The translations under genes were made by a program, and so were the position numbers. A stretch of DNA of 64,000 nucleotides from CAZTGZ01 sp964613385 (GTDB taxonomy: Bacteria > Bacteroidota > Bacteroidia > NS11-12g > UBA9320): contig CAZTGZ010000008.1 in the NCBI GenBank assembly GCA_964613385.1, forward strand, positions 22,039 to 86,038, written 5' to 3'. This document shows, one piece after another, positions 53,795 to 63,827 of the stretch (the first letter of the stretch is position 1; every line of letters starts with the position of its first letter). The notes beneath the pieces are model-generated. The model saw only the letters and a list, made by a program, of their open reading frames with translations. It ran no database searches and was not told the origin of the DNA.

Positions 53795-55145
53795 GTAACC
53801 AATGTTTTATTTTTTCCACTTCCAGGTCTATGTCCCCTGCGCCCAATGTTAAAATCACCTCCTGCTTTTCAGATTTCAAAACCTGAAGGATATCCTTTCG
53901 ATCACAAATTCCAGCCATGGGATGGTTCATGAGGTTCAATATCATTTCGCTGCTTACACCGGGTATTGGCAATTCTCTGGCAGGATATATCGGCATGATC
54001 CAAACCCTGTCCAATGCTTCGAGACTGGCGGCAAAACCCTCCGCAAAATCACGGGTTCTACTGTATAAATGAGGTTGAAATATTCCGGTAATTTTTCGAT
54101 TCGGATACATTTTCCTGACGGATCCGATAATGGCATTCAATTCTGTGGGATGATGCGCATAATCATCGATATATACCAGATTTTCTGTTCGAAAGATGTA
54201 TTCAAATCTCCGTTTTACGCCTCTGAATGAGCGCAATCCTTCTCTGATAGCCAATTCATTCACCCCCATGATGCGGGCAACACCAATGGCGGCAGTTGCA
54301 TTTTCAACATTGTGATAACCCGGGATTCCAAGTTCAAGATCCTTCCATAAAAATCCGTCTCCTTTGAGATCGAATTGAAAATAGCCGGCTTCGAGTCGGA
54401 TATTTATTGCTTGTAAATCACCTGACTCACAGCCATATGTGATGGATCGAACGTTGGTTGGGACCGGAACCCTTAGACCATCTCGTTGAAATAAGGTACC
54501 ATCTTTTTGCAGGCAGGCCGCAAAAGCCTCAAATGACAGCCTGACTTCATCCGGTTTTCCATAAATATCCAGATGATCGGCATCTGTGCTGGTGATGATT
54601 GAAATATCCGGTCGCAGTGTCAAAAATGAACGATCGAACTCATCCGCTTCCGTAACGGTACACAAGGGTTCTTCAGGCGTACAGCTGTTAAAATAGTTGC
54701 TGCCCAAATCGGAACTAACACCGCCCAAAAACGCTGTGAAATGAACATTCCCCGTGCGCAACAAATGCGAAACAAGGCATGAAGTTGTGGTTTTGCCATG
54801 GGTACCGCCGATAGAGATATTGAACCCCTGACGGCTGATGAATCCGAGTATTTCCGACCTTTTACTGATGGAATTTCCCCTGTTTCTGAACCAATTGAAA
54901 AGCTGACTGTCTTTGGGAATAGCAGGCGTGTATACGATATCAGCATCCATAAATTCAGGATGAATCATGTTGGGATCATCACTGTACATTACGGGAATGC
55001 CTTCCTGCTCCAGAGCTTGGGTGAGTTGCGTGGATGTGCGGTCGTAACCGGACACCGGAATGCCGATGGCATGAAAATATCGAGCAATGGCACTCATTCC
55101 GATACCTCCAATTCCCAGGAAATAATATGCTTGTGCCGTTCTCAT
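53778..55145 (-). CDS. murC: UDP-N-acetylmuramate-L-alanine ligase MurC
   Basis: 455 residues. N-terminal YFLGIGGIGMSAIARYFHAIGIPVSGYD binds the UDP substrate; SIGGTHGKTTTSCLVSHLL is the Mur ligase P-loop; TEADEFDRSF and DADHLDIYG are central-domain motifs; DDYAHHPTEL closes the C-terminal domain. It adds L-Ala to UDP-MurNAc using ATP. ATG 55145 overlaps the murG stop as ATGA. Confidence 0.97.
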   Translation of the reverse strand: MRTAQAYYFLGIGGIGMSAIARYFHAIGIPVSGYDRTSTQLTQALEQEGIPVMYSDDPNMIHPEFMDADIVYTPAIPKDSQLFNWFRNRGNSISKRSEILGFISRQGFNISIGGTHGKTTTSCLVSHLLRTGNVHFTAFLGGVSSDLGSNYFNSCTPEEPLCTVTEADEFDRSFLTLRPDISIITSTDADHLDIYGKPDEVRLSFEAFAACLQKDGTLFQRDGLRVPVPTNVRSITYGCESGDLQAINIRLEAGYFQFDLKGDGFLWKDLELGIPGYHNVENATAAIGVARIMGVNELAIREGLRSFRGVKRRFEYIFRTENLVYIDDYAHHPTELNAIIGSVRKMYPNRKITGIFQPHLYSRTRDFAEGFAASLEALDRVWIMPIYPARELPIPGVSSEMILNLMNHPMAGICDRKDILQVLKSEKQEVILTLGAGDIDLEVEKIKHWLHEAAG

Positions 55146-56230
55146 GTTAGAAGTGCCAATATTTCACTAACAATATGATGTGTGGCTTCCGGTTTTCCCA
55201 ACTTCTTGATTTCAACGGCCATTTGGTCACATAAAACCGGCTGACCAAATAGTGATATAACCGCAGGAACCAGCTGATCCGCAGCATCCTTGTCGGCAAT
55301 GAGCATGGCCGCATTAGCATTTACCAATGTCATGGCGTTTTTGGTCTGATGATCTTCCGAAACATTGGGTGACGGCACGAGAATAACCGGTTTCCCCACA
55401 ATACACAGCTCCGAAATGGACAGGGCACCAGCTCTGGAAACAATTACGTCGGCAGCGGCGTACGCTTTGTCCATCTCACGAATAAAAGGCATTCGAACAC
55501 CCAATGCAGGATTCGCATTTCCGGTATATTGTTTCCCTGTCTGCCACAATACCTGAATTCCATTTTGTGCCAGGGTTTGATGACCTTTTTCTAAGCATTC
55601 ATTCAGCGTTCTGGCCCCTAAACTTCCCCCAATCACCAATAGAACAGGTTTATTAGCTTCCAAACCAAAAAATTCACGGGCGCTTTTCACGGTGCTTTCG
55701 GCAGTAAGAATATCCTTTCTCACAGGATTGCCTGTTTCGACAATTTTGGAAGCTGGTAAATACTTTTCCGGCCCCTTGAAAGCAGTTAATATTTTATTGA
55801 CTCGTTTTCCCAGGAGTTTGTTGGTAATACCGGGAAAGCTATTTTGCTCCTGAATAATGGTTTTGATGCCAAGTATAGTTGCGACATACAACAAAGGACC
55901 ACTGGCATATCCACCTACGCCGATAACGGCATCCGGTTTGTATTTTCTGAGCAAAAAAAAGGCCTGAACCAGGCTCACCAATACTTTCAAAGGAAACAAA
56001 GCATTAGCAAATGTGAGTTTTCGCTGCAATCCACTAATCCACAAGCCATGTATCGGATATCCTGCTTCCGGTACTTTTTCCATTTCCATTCTTCCCTTTG
56101 CTCCCACAAAAACAATTTTGCATGGCAAGGCCGCCTGCAATCCACCTGCTATGGCCAGAGCCGGGAATATGTGCCCTCCGGTTCCGCCACCGGATATCAT
56201 AAATGTTTTTTCAGGCGACTGCACTTTCAT
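55142..56230 (-). CDS. murG: UDP-GlcNAc:lipid I GlcNAc transferase MurG
   Basis: About 362 residues from ATG 56230; GTG 56239 is the alternative. MISGGGTGGHIFPALAIAGGL is the N-terminal glycine loop of MurG, GGYASGPLLYVA the second, and VIGGSLGARTLNE with SRAGALSISELCIVGKPVILVPSP the C-terminal UDP-GlcNAc site. It makes lipid II at the cytoplasmic membrane face. It overlaps ftsW by about 20 bp and murC by 4 bp. Confidence 0.97.
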   Translation of the reverse strand: MKVQSPEKTFMISGGGTGGHIFPALAIAGGLQAALPCKIVFVGAKGRMEMEKVPEAGYPIHGLWISGLQRKLTFANALFPLKVLVSLVQAFFLLRKYKPDAVIGVGGYASGPLLYVATILGIKTIIQEQNSFPGITNKLLGKRVNKILTAFKGPEKYLPASKIVETGNPVRKDILTAESTVKSAREFFGLEANKPVLLVIGGSLGARTLNECLEKGHQTLAQNGIQVLWQTGKQYTGNANPALGVRMPFIREMDKAYAAADVIVSRAGALSISELCIVGKPVILVPSPNVSEDHQTKNAMTLVNANAAMLIADKDAADQLVPAVISLFGQPVLCDQMAVEIKKLGKPEATHHIVSEILALLT

Positions 56231-57368
56231 TTTTTTCACTTTCTATAGATTTGCTCACGCTGATGATGATGCCAAAGGCCAGTGATGTGAAAAATAAGGA
56301 TGTCCCACCCATACTGACTAAAGGCAGCGGCAATCCGGTATTGGGAAGAAGGTGTATGGCGACCGCCATATTCACAAAGGCCTGAATGACCAGACTAAAA
56401 CTCAATCCAATGGCGAGCAGTGCCCCAAAAGCCTTGGGAGCCCGGGTAACAATCCTGAAAGCCCGAAAGAGTAAAACCAGATATAACAATACCAATACGC
56501 CACCACCAAACAAACCGTACTCTTCTATAATAATGGCATAAATAAAATCAGCATATGGTGATGGTAAAAAATTGCGCTGAGTGGTATTTCCGGGTCCCTG
56601 ACCGGTTAATCCGCCTTTGCTGATGGCTATTTTCGCCTGTTGATTCTGATACGATTCCGCTTGCTCATCACCCTGCAGAAATCCAACATAAGATTCGATA
56701 CGAGATTTCCAGGTGGCTACCCTTCCCTGCCCGGGGGTATTTAAAATGACACCAATTGAAATGGCGAGAACAAAAATACCTGTACCGGCCAGACTTAGCA
56801 GATAAATAAACGGAATTCTACCGATAAACAACAGGAGCATGCAAGTGGCAAACAAAACCGCCGCAGTTGAAAGGTTATTGGGCGCGATCAGTGCACAAAC
56901 CATAACGATGTGCACCAAAATGGGAAGAAATGCTTCCTTGAAACTTCGGATATTTTCCTGTCGTTTTGATAGAAATCTGGCGATATACATGATCAGGGCC
57001 AGCTTCGCTAAATCTGAAGTCTGAAACGACATGCCTATCAAAGGAATGGTAATCCACCGCGTTGCATCATTCACTTCCTTGCCATAGAATAAAGTATATA
57101 CCAGTAACGGGTATGAGATATACAAGAAAACCTGGGAAATTCTGGAATAATATTGGAAATCAATCAGATGTGCAACCCACATGAAACTCAATCCCAGGAT
57201 GAGAATACCCATATGCTTCATCATATAGTATTCTGTATTTCCGCCTCTTTTGGCAAAAGCCAGAGTGGCCGTACTGCTATACACGGCCAATACTCCAAAC
57301 AGCGACAATAGTATCACAACTGCCCACAGTGTGGAGTCTCCTTTTGCGTAATTCCTGAGGCGTTCCAC
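56211..57368 (-). CDS. ftsW: Peptidoglycan glycosyltransferase FtsW
   Basis: 385 residues with about ten transmembrane segments of the SEDS family. Hallmarks are LAVYSSTATLAFAKRGGNTEYYMMKH, MSFQTSDLAKLALIMYIAR, PNNLSTAAVLFATC, the long periplasmic loop with YQNQQAKIAISKGGLTGQGPGNTTQRNFLPSPYADFIYAIIIEEYG containing the catalytic region, and LPLVSMGGTSLFF at the end. It polymerises lipid II at the septum with FtsI. Start is GTG 57368; 4 bp after murD. Confidence 0.95.
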   Translation of the reverse strand: MERLRNYAKGDSTLWAVVILLSLFGVLAVYSSTATLAFAKRGGNTEYYMMKHMGILILGLSFMWVAHLIDFQYYSRISQVFLYISYPLLVYTLFYGKEVNDATRWITIPLIGMSFQTSDLAKLALIMYIARFLSKRQENIRSFKEAFLPILVHIVMVCALIAPNNLSTAAVLFATCMLLLFIGRIPFIYLLSLAGTGIFVLAISIGVILNTPGQGRVATWKSRIESYVGFLQGDEQAESYQNQQAKIAISKGGLTGQGPGNTTQRNFLPSPYADFIYAIIIEEYGLFGGGVLVLLYLVLLFRAFRIVTRAPKAFGALLAIGLSFSLVIQAFVNMAVAIHLLPNTGLPLPLVSMGGTSLFFTSLAFGIIISVSKSIESEKNESAVA

Positions 57369-57372
57369 TGTC

Positions 57373-58720
57373 TTATAAACTTCTTACTGCTTCTTTGAAC
57401 TGACGACCGCGGTCTTCATAATTTTCAAACAAATCGAAGCTTGCACATGCCGGCGATAACAACACTGTTTCACCTTTACGTGCCAGGTTGTAGGCGATGT
57501 TAACCGCTTCAGATGCACTTTGTGTGTTCACAATCATCTCCACATCCTTTGAAAATGCTTCGTGAATTCTCCGATTATCTTTGCCCAGGCAAATGATTAA
57601 CCGAACCTTAGCCTTAACCAATGGTTGTAACTGGCTATAGTCGTTGCCTTTGTCTACTCCGCCGGCAATCCATACTATTCCGGGTTCCAGGCTTTCCAAA
57701 GCATACCATGCTGAATTCACATTGGTCGCTTTAGAATCATTGATAAAATCAATGCCCTTAACCCTGGCTATGTATTCCAGGCGGTGTTCTACATTTTTAA
57801 AATCGCTGAGGCTTTCGCGAATCAATTCCTTGCGAATGAGCAGGGAGTTGGCAATAATAGCCGCAGCCATCGAATTGTAGGTGTTGTGTCTGCCACTAAT
57901 GGTGAGTTGATTGAGTTCCATAATAAATTGGTTATCTGGTTTGAGATTGATATACATGTTGATTAAATCGCTCCAGGCTCCTTCTTCTACCGGTGTCCCG
58001 ATTGAGAATGGAAGCATTTTGCCACCTGGTTTAAATTGAGCGAGATGGGAAACCACTAATGGGTCATCCTGGCAATAAATAAAATGGTCGCCGGCCTGTT
58101 GATTTTGTGCAATTCTGAACTTGCTCGCGATGTAGGCATCCATGCTGCCATATCGATCTAAATGATCGGGTGTGATGTTGAGTAATACGGCATCGTTAAT
58201 TCTTGTTTGGTACATGCCATCGAGCTGAAAACTGCTCAGCTCCAACACATACAAATCCCGGCTGTCTTCAGCCACCTGACGTGCAAAACTCTTTCCGATG
58301 TTTCCTCCCAACCCCACATTTAAACCAGCTTTGTTCAACAAATGCCAGGTTAGCATAGTGGTGGTTGTTTTTCCGTTGGTTCCTGTAATACCTATGAGCC
58401 TTGCTTTTGTTTGTCTTGCGGCAAATTCGATTTCAGAAATAATGGGAATTCCCTTTTCGCGGGCAGTCTTCAACAAAGGAATATTATCCGGAATGCCGGG
58501 TGACTTTATGATCTCATCTGCGTCTAATATCACATTTTCAGAATGCGCTCCCTCTTCAAAAGGTATGTTCCTAACGTTGAGATCCTCTTTGTGCAGATCC
58601 TTAATTTTACCCTTGTCACTCAGCCAAANNNNNNNNNNTCCGATGCCCCAGGGCCTGAGCCAATACTGCCGCCCCGGTTCCGCTTTCGCCTGCACCCAAT
58701 ATGACCGTAAACTGGCTCAT
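57373..58720 (-). CDS. murD: UDP-N-acetylmuramoylalanine-D-glutamate ligase MurD (split by a gap)
   Basis: The true start is ATG 58720 (MSQFTVILGAGESGTGAAVL), overlapping the mraY stop; ten Ns at 58629-58638 then break the frame, and the gene continues as WLSDKGKIKDL. The P-loop is IGITGTNGKTTTTMLTWHLL; NITPDHLDRYGSM and NDSKATN, then the C-terminal LLSPACASFDLFENYEDRG, are MurD motifs. It adds D-Glu to UDP-MurNAc-L-Ala. Total length of about 445 residues agrees with the family. Confidence 0.95.
58629..58638. other. Assembly gap (10 N) in murD
   Basis: Falls about 30 codons after the murD start; the two sides are in different frames, so the gap length is nominal. Confidence 0.95.
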
Positions 58721-59970
58721 CTCAACTTCAGGGTTAGAATGGTGATTACAGCGAGCATGATGCCCACTATCCAGAAACGGGTAACAATCTTGGGTTCTGC
58801 CAATCCCTTCTTCTGATAATGGTGATGCAAGGGCGACATCAGGAATATCCTGCGCCCTTCTCCATATTTGCGTTTGGTGAATTTGAAATAACTCACCTGC
58901 AGCATTACGCTGAGGTTCTCGACAAGGAAAATTCCGCACAATATCGGGATGAGCAATTCCTTCCTTACCATAATAGCAAAGGCGGCAATGATGCCTCCCA
59001 ATGCCAAACTTCCGGTATCGCCCATAAAAACCTGGGCGGGATAGTTGTTATACCAGAGGAATCCAACACATGCCCCCACAAAGGCGGCTGCGAAAATTAC
59101 CAGCTCACCCAAATGAGGGATATACATTAAATTGAGGTAATCGGCGAATATGATATTGCCCGAAACAAAGGCAAAAATGGCCAACGTCAGCCCTATAATT
59201 CCACTGGTTCCGGCTGCCAGTCCATCGATTCCATCGGTGAGATTTGCCCCATTGGAAACTGCGGTAATGATGAATATAACGATGAGTACAAATACGATCC
59301 AACTGTATTTCTGAGCCTGGGCATCATCCATAAAAAAGAGCAAATCGGCATAATCGAATTCATGTGATTTTAGAAAAGGGATGGTGGTTTTGGTAGATTT
59401 CATGTCCACCGCATAACCGGGTTCTTCCCCTCCGGTTTCACTCACTGCAACCCAGTCAGGAGCCGGAGCGGGTACATCTCCCTTGTAAAATTTCCTTACG
59501 ACAACTTCGTTATTGAAGAACAGCGTTAACCCTACAATCAAACCCACCACTACCTGTCCAATCACCTTGAACCTTCCCGCAAGTCCGCGCTTGTCCTTCT
59601 TAAATATTTTGATGTAATCATCCAGAAATCCAATCAGACCCAACCAAATGGTTACAATAACAATGAGGAGCACATACACATTGCGCAAACGAGCGAACAA
59701 TAAGGTCGGAATCAGGATAGCCGCTATGATAATGAGCCCACCCATAGTAGGCGTACCTCTTTTTTTGTCTTCGCCCTCCAGGCCAAGATCTCTCACAGTT
59801 TCAGCCACCTGTCTCTTATGCAACATGGCAATCAGGCGCTTTCCGAAAACAAGCGAAATGGTTAATGACAACATGACCGACAATGCAGCCCTGAAGCTGA
59901 TGTATTGGAATAATCCTGCACCGGGAATATTGTATTGTTCTTCTAAAAATCTAAACAGGTAGTACAGCAT
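58717..59970 (-). CDS. mraY: Phospho-N-acetylmuramoyl-pentapeptide transferase MraY
   Basis: 417 residues, about 55 longer than E. coli MraY. Conserved cytoplasmic motifs are GTPTMGGLIIIAAIL, GLIGFLDDYIKIFKKDKRGLAGRFKV, NLTDGIDGLAAGTS and WYNNYPAQVFMGDTGSLALGG, plus the HHHYQKKG-type end (MSPLHHHYQKKGLAEPKIVTRFW). It transfers phospho-MurNAc-pentapeptide to undecaprenyl phosphate, making lipid I. The extra length is a hydrophilic insert around residues 160-235 (RKFYKGDVPAPAPDWVA... to FFMDDAQAQKYSW), usual in Bacteroidota. Confidence 0.97.
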   Translation of the reverse strand: MLYYLFRFLEEQYNIPGAGLFQYISFRAALSVMLSLTISLVFGKRLIAMLHKRQVAETVRDLGLEGEDKKRGTPTMGGLIIIAAILIPTLLFARLRNVYVLLIVIVTIWLGLIGFLDDYIKIFKKDKRGLAGRFKVIGQVVVGLIVGLTLFFNNEVVVRKFYKGDVPAPAPDWVAVSETGGEEPGYAVDMKSTKTTIPFLKSHEFDYADLLFFMDDAQAQKYSWIVFVLIVIFIITAVSNGANLTDGIDGLAAGTSGIIGLTLAIFAFVSGNIIFADYLNLMYIPHLGELVIFAAAFVGACVGFLWYNNYPAQVFMGDTGSLALGGIIAAFAIMVRKELLIPILCGIFLVENLSVMLQVSYFKFTKRKYGEGRRIFLMSPLHHHYQKKGLAEPKIVTRFWIVGIMLAVITILTLKLR

Positions 59971-59971
59971 G

Positions 59972-61423
59972 TTATGATTGATAAAGCCTGAATGAGTTTT
60001 CTATATGTTCGCGGTCGTCGAAAGGATGTTTTACTCCTTTGATTTCCTGGTATTTCTCGTGGCCTTTGCCGGCGACTAATATGATATCTCCCCGCTTGCA
60101 CATGCTTACCGCCAGCTTGATGGCTTCGGCTCTGTTCTCGATGCAGGTTACTTTTTTGAAATATTGAGGTGGCACGCCCTGCATCATGTCACGAATGATA
60201 TCGGCGGCTTCCTCATCCCTCGGATTATCAGAAGTAAAAATGGCCCGATCGCTGAACTGACTGGCGATGGCTGCCATGTTCGGTCTCTTTTCCTTGTCGC
60301 GGTTTCCTCCGCATCCCACGATGGTAATGAGTTGTTCGTTTCTGGTTCGAACGCCCGTGATGGTTTCTAAAATATTCTTTAAGGCATCCGGTGTATGTGC
60401 ATAATCAACTATGGCGGTAATTCCTGATTCTGATCTCACCGTTTCAAATCGGCCACTTACACTCCGAAGCGTTGTCAATACTCGGATAACATCTTCCGGG
60501 TTCTCGCCCATGAGAAAAGCTACCCCATATACTGCCAACAAATTGGAAGCATTATAGGTACCTGTTAAATGATACCAGGCCTCCTGATTATCAATGGACA
60601 GTAGCATTCCATCAAAATCCTGCTCTATGAGTTTGCCTTTAAAATCGGCCCCGGTCCGCAATGCATAACCATATTTGGATGCCTTGCAATTTTGAATCAT
60701 GAATGCTCCATTTCGATCATCCCGGTTGGTCAGCGCAAATGCAGTAGAATCGAGATGATCAAATAGTTTTTTCTTAGAATCCCGGTAGTGTTCAAAGCTT
60801 CCGTGATAATCGAGATGATCGTGAGTTAAGTTGGTAAAAACGGCTCCGGCAAAGCGAACAGAAGCTACCCGCTGCTGATCCAGGGCATGTGAACTGACTT
60901 CCATGAACACATGGCTGCAACCGGAGTCCGCCATTCGATTGAACAAGCCGTGCAGAGTAACTACATCAGGAGTCGTATGCGTTGCGGGAATTGTTTCCGA
61001 TCCAATTTTGTTTTCTACCGTTGAAATGAGCCCACAGTTATATCCCAATCCGTTATACAACCGGTACAATAAGGTTGCAATGGTCGTTTTTCCATTGGTA
61101 CCTGTAACACCAACTATGTTCATTTTTGCACTGGGCTGATCATAAAAATTATCAGCACATGCGCCTAAGACCCGCATAACGTCAGATGTCTGAATATAAA
61201 TCACCTGATCATCGATGCGTTCAGGCAGATATTCGCAGAGAATGGCACGGGCTCCGGAGGCAATGGCCTTTTCAATAAATAAATGCCCGTCGCTTTGGGT
61301 TCCACGGATGGCAGCAAAGAGAAAATCAGGCAGCACTGCCCTTGAATCCAGCGTGAGTCCGGATATTTCTGGATTTGCCGCAGTTTGCAGTTCCAATGGC
61401 AATATATCATTCAGCCTTTTCAT
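59972..61423 (-). CDS. murE: UDP-MurNAc-L-Ala-D-Glu:meso-diaminopimelate ligase MurE
   Basis: 483 residues. GVTGTNGKTTIATLLYRL is the P-loop (about 105-122), TTPDVVTLHGLFNRMADSG and MEVSSHALDQQRV are MurE motifs, and FTSDNPRDEE (about 395-405) contains DNPR, the sequence that in characterised MurE enzymes selects meso-diaminopimelate over lysine. This predicts mDAP-type peptidoglycan. ATG 61423 overlaps the ftsI stop by ATGA; the mraY start follows after 1 bp. Confidence 0.97.
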   Translation of the reverse strand: MKRLNDILPLELQTAANPEISGLTLDSRAVLPDFLFAAIRGTQSDGHLFIEKAIASGARAILCEYLPERIDDQVIYIQTSDVMRVLGACADNFYDQPSAKMNIVGVTGTNGKTTIATLLYRLYNGLGYNCGLISTVENKIGSETIPATHTTPDVVTLHGLFNRMADSGCSHVFMEVSSHALDQQRVASVRFAGAVFTNLTHDHLDYHGSFEHYRDSKKKLFDHLDSTAFALTNRDDRNGAFMIQNCKASKYGYALRTGADFKGKLIEQDFDGMLLSIDNQEAWYHLTGTYNASNLLAVYGVAFLMGENPEDVIRVLTTLRSVSGRFETVRSESGITAIVDYAHTPDALKNILETITGVRTRNEQLITIVGCGGNRDKEKRPNMAAIASQFSDRAIFTSDNPRDEEAADIIRDMMQGVPPQYFKKVTCIENRAEAIKLAVSMCKRGDIILVAGKGHEKYQEIKGVKHPFDDREHIENSFRLYQS

Positions 61424-63510
61424 TGGAATTGCATGTTTAGTTGAATGACGTCGCCGCGTTTGATGATCTGACCGGGCTGAGGTTGTTGAGAAACAACTTT
61501 ACCATATCCACGGGTGCGAACTCTCAGTTTTCTGTTTTCAGCGATAAAAAGTGCATCTCTTAAGCCCATTCCTCTGAAGTCGGGCATTCCGGAAGTTTCC
61601 AGTTCTTCCTGTACCAAAATCACCTGTTTGCTTCCTCCGCCACCTCTTACCCAGGTCTTACCGCTCGCTCCCATTACAGTATAAGGAAGTTCCAGTTGTG
61701 TGAGGATGGTTTTGATATCATCATAATGGCCGGCCATTTTTTCCGGCAAAACCATGGTGTCGGTTCTGGAAACCACCAATCCTGCGCCCTTGGCATAAAC
61801 TTTTCTGGCAATTTCCGCAAAAACCGGAGCCGCAACTGCCGAACCATAATATACCCCGGACTTAGGTTCACTAACCACCACTATGCACGAGTACATGGGT
61901 TTATCAGCCGGAAAATACCCGGCAAAAGAAGCGTGGTATCTGTCGTGACCATATCCTTCAGAACCTTGGGCTATTTGGGCCGTTCCGGTTTTCCCGGCCA
62001 GTTGTATCCCCATCTTGTTCAAATTGGTAGCAGTTCCTTTTTCAACTACTCCACGCAGCATAGACTTTAGCTTTTTGAGGGTTTCATCGCCGCAGATCTT
62101 CTCAACCTTAACTTCTGGTTCATAAACTTCCTTAATTTTACCCAAAGAGCCGATTCCGCTCACCAACATGGGTTTCATCATCTTTCCCTCATTGGCTATG
62201 GCGTTATAAAACATTAGAATATGAAGAGGGGTAACTTCCAATGCATAACCAATAGATATCCAGGGTAAAGTCGTACCTGACCATCCCCTTTGACCCGGAG
62301 TGGGCAATTTGGGTATGGCTTCCCCTTTTAATCCTGTACCGGCCTTATCTGTTAATTGTAAGCGGTGGATATGCGCCAGAAAGTCCTTTGGATGACTTTT
62401 GTACGCTTCAAAAATCAAACGAGACACACCCACATTGGATGACTTCTCGATGGATTCCTGAAAAGTCAGACTTTTGTGCGGACTCTTTTCGGAATCCTTC
62501 ATAATCCGGTCGTAAAAACGATGACTTCCGTAATTGATTTCGACAGAATCTCCCGGTTCGTTGTGCTTATCCTCCAGCAAAGCCAAAGCAGAAACCAATT
62601 TAAAGGTACTTCCGGGTTCAAAATTTCCTCCAATGGCATAGTTGTATCGCTCTGAGTAACTGCCATCCGGATTTTGAGATAAGTTGGCAATGGCTTTTAT
62701 TTTGCCGGTTCCCACTTCCATAACAATGGCACATCCGTGCGATGCCTGATGTGTTTGCATTCCCCTTTCGAGGCTGGCATGGGCAATGTCCTGAATATTT
62801 ACATCCAGGGTGGTGTAAATATCGCGACCATTTTCCGGTTCGGTTTCGTTCTTGTCGTTCACCGGCTTGTATCCGCCGGATATTTTTTGATATAATCTAA
62901 ATCCGCTTTCTCCCGACAAAATGGCGTCATAAGTTGCTTCAAGTCCCACTCCACTGATGTTTTCATTTTTAAATCCGATGGTTCTTCCCGCCAATGAACC
63001 TAAAGGAAGCTTGCGCTCCGTTCTCTCTTCTTCAATCAGTCCTCCCTTGTACCGACCCATTCTGAAAATTGGCCAGGTTTGCATTTTACGCAGCTGAATG
63101 TAATTCGCATTTCGGGCGATGGTCAGGTATCTGTTCTTTCTGGCTTTTCCCCTTTTAAACATTTGGAGATATTCATCCGCAGATTTTTGACCGAATTCAG
63201 AAGCCATCAGGAATGACAATTCGCTTACGTATCTGCGAAAGCTGTCATTGGGAATCACGGTCATGTCAACACTCAGTTTGTATTTGGGAATGGATGTTGC
63301 CAATAGATTTCCATCGGCTGAATAAATATTTCCTCTGATGGATGGAATGGCTTTTCTTTTCAAGGTCAGACTATCGCTCAAAGCCCTCCATGATTCGCCT
63401 TCAACCATTTGGATTCTTGCGGTATATCCGAAAATTAACACCCCAAAAAGCACCATGATTGCCATACTCAGAATGACCCGCCATAATATGTCCTTGCGAA
63501 TATTGGTCAC
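61420..63510 (-). CDS. ftsI: Division-specific penicillin-binding protein FtsI/PBP3 with PASTA domain
   Basis: 696 residues from GTG 63510. One N-terminal transmembrane helix (about 10-30), a PBP dimerisation domain (IRGNIYSADGNLLATSIPKYKLSVD), then the transpeptidase with STFK (301-304, catalytic Ser), SSN (357-359) and KTGT (507-510). A single PASTA domain at about 630-695 (MPDFRGMGLRDALFIAENRKLRVRTRG...VVSQQPQPGQIIKRGD) ends the protein. It cross-links septal peptidoglycan in the periplasm. It overlaps the ftsL-like gene (GTGA) and murE (ATGA). Confidence 0.95.
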   Translation of the reverse strand: MTNIRKDILWRVILSMAIMVLFGVLIFGYTARIQMVEGESWRALSDSLTLKRKAIPSIRGNIYSADGNLLATSIPKYKLSVDMTVIPNDSFRRYVSELSFLMASEFGQKSADEYLQMFKRGKARKNRYLTIARNANYIQLRKMQTWPIFRMGRYKGGLIEEERTERKLPLGSLAGRTIGFKNENISGVGLEATYDAILSGESGFRLYQKISGGYKPVNDKNETEPENGRDIYTTLDVNIQDIAHASLERGMQTHQASHGCAIVMEVGTGKIKAIANLSQNPDGSYSERYNYAIGGNFEPGSTFKLVSALALLEDKHNEPGDSVEINYGSHRFYDRIMKDSEKSPHKSLTFQESIEKSSNVGVSRLIFEAYKSHPKDFLAHIHRLQLTDKAGTGLKGEAIPKLPTPGQRGWSGTTLPWISIGYALEVTPLHILMFYNAIANEGKMMKPMLVSGIGSLGKIKEVYEPEVKVEKICGDETLKKLKSMLRGVVEKGTATNLNKMGIQLAGKTGTAQIAQGSEGYGHDRYHASFAGYFPADKPMYSCIVVVSEPKSGVYYGSAVAAPVFAEIARKVYAKGAGLVVSRTDTMVLPEKMAGHYDDIKTILTQLELPYTVMGASGKTWVRGGGGSKQVILVQEELETSGMPDFRGMGLRDALFIAENRKLRVRTRGYGKVVSQQPQPGQIIKRGDVIQLNMQFQ

Positions 63511-63827
63511 GGCTTTTCCTTTAATCTGAGTGGAGGCGTTTCGGGTTCAACCAAACCAAATGGCGCCAATCTTTCCGCTACATCGCTTTGTTTACTGGCC
63601 GACATATGTTCAGATTTAAGCGTTATGTATTCAGCTCTTAAATCCTTGATGTCTCTGTTCAATTCATCCAGCTTGCGCACATTCCGCTCGGCACGATGAG
63701 CATTGTAGATGTATGGAAGAATCAACAGCGCGATGAACCCCGATATGCGTATGATACCTGCCAAATCCACCTCGGTAGGCAGATTGTCCCAAATAGCGCG
63801 TCTGTTATGTTCCTTTTCCTTGCTCAT
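63507..63827 (-). CDS. FtsL-like division protein
   Basis: 106 residues: a cytoplasmic part, one transmembrane helix (IIRISGFIALLILPYIYNAHRAERNV, about 24-48) and a short periplasmic coiled-coil (RKLDELNRDIKDLRAEYITLKSEHMSAS) before a Pro-rich tail (GLVEPETPPLRLKEKP). Size, topology and position between rsmH and ftsI fit FtsL, which is poorly conserved, so position is the main evidence. It overlaps rsmH by 4 bp (ATGA). Confidence 0.8.
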   Translation of the reverse strand: MSKEKEHNRRAIWDNLPTEVDLAGIIRISGFIALLILPYIYNAHRAERNVRKLDELNRDIKDLRAEYITLKSEHMSASKQSDVAERLAPFGLVEPETPPLRLKEKP

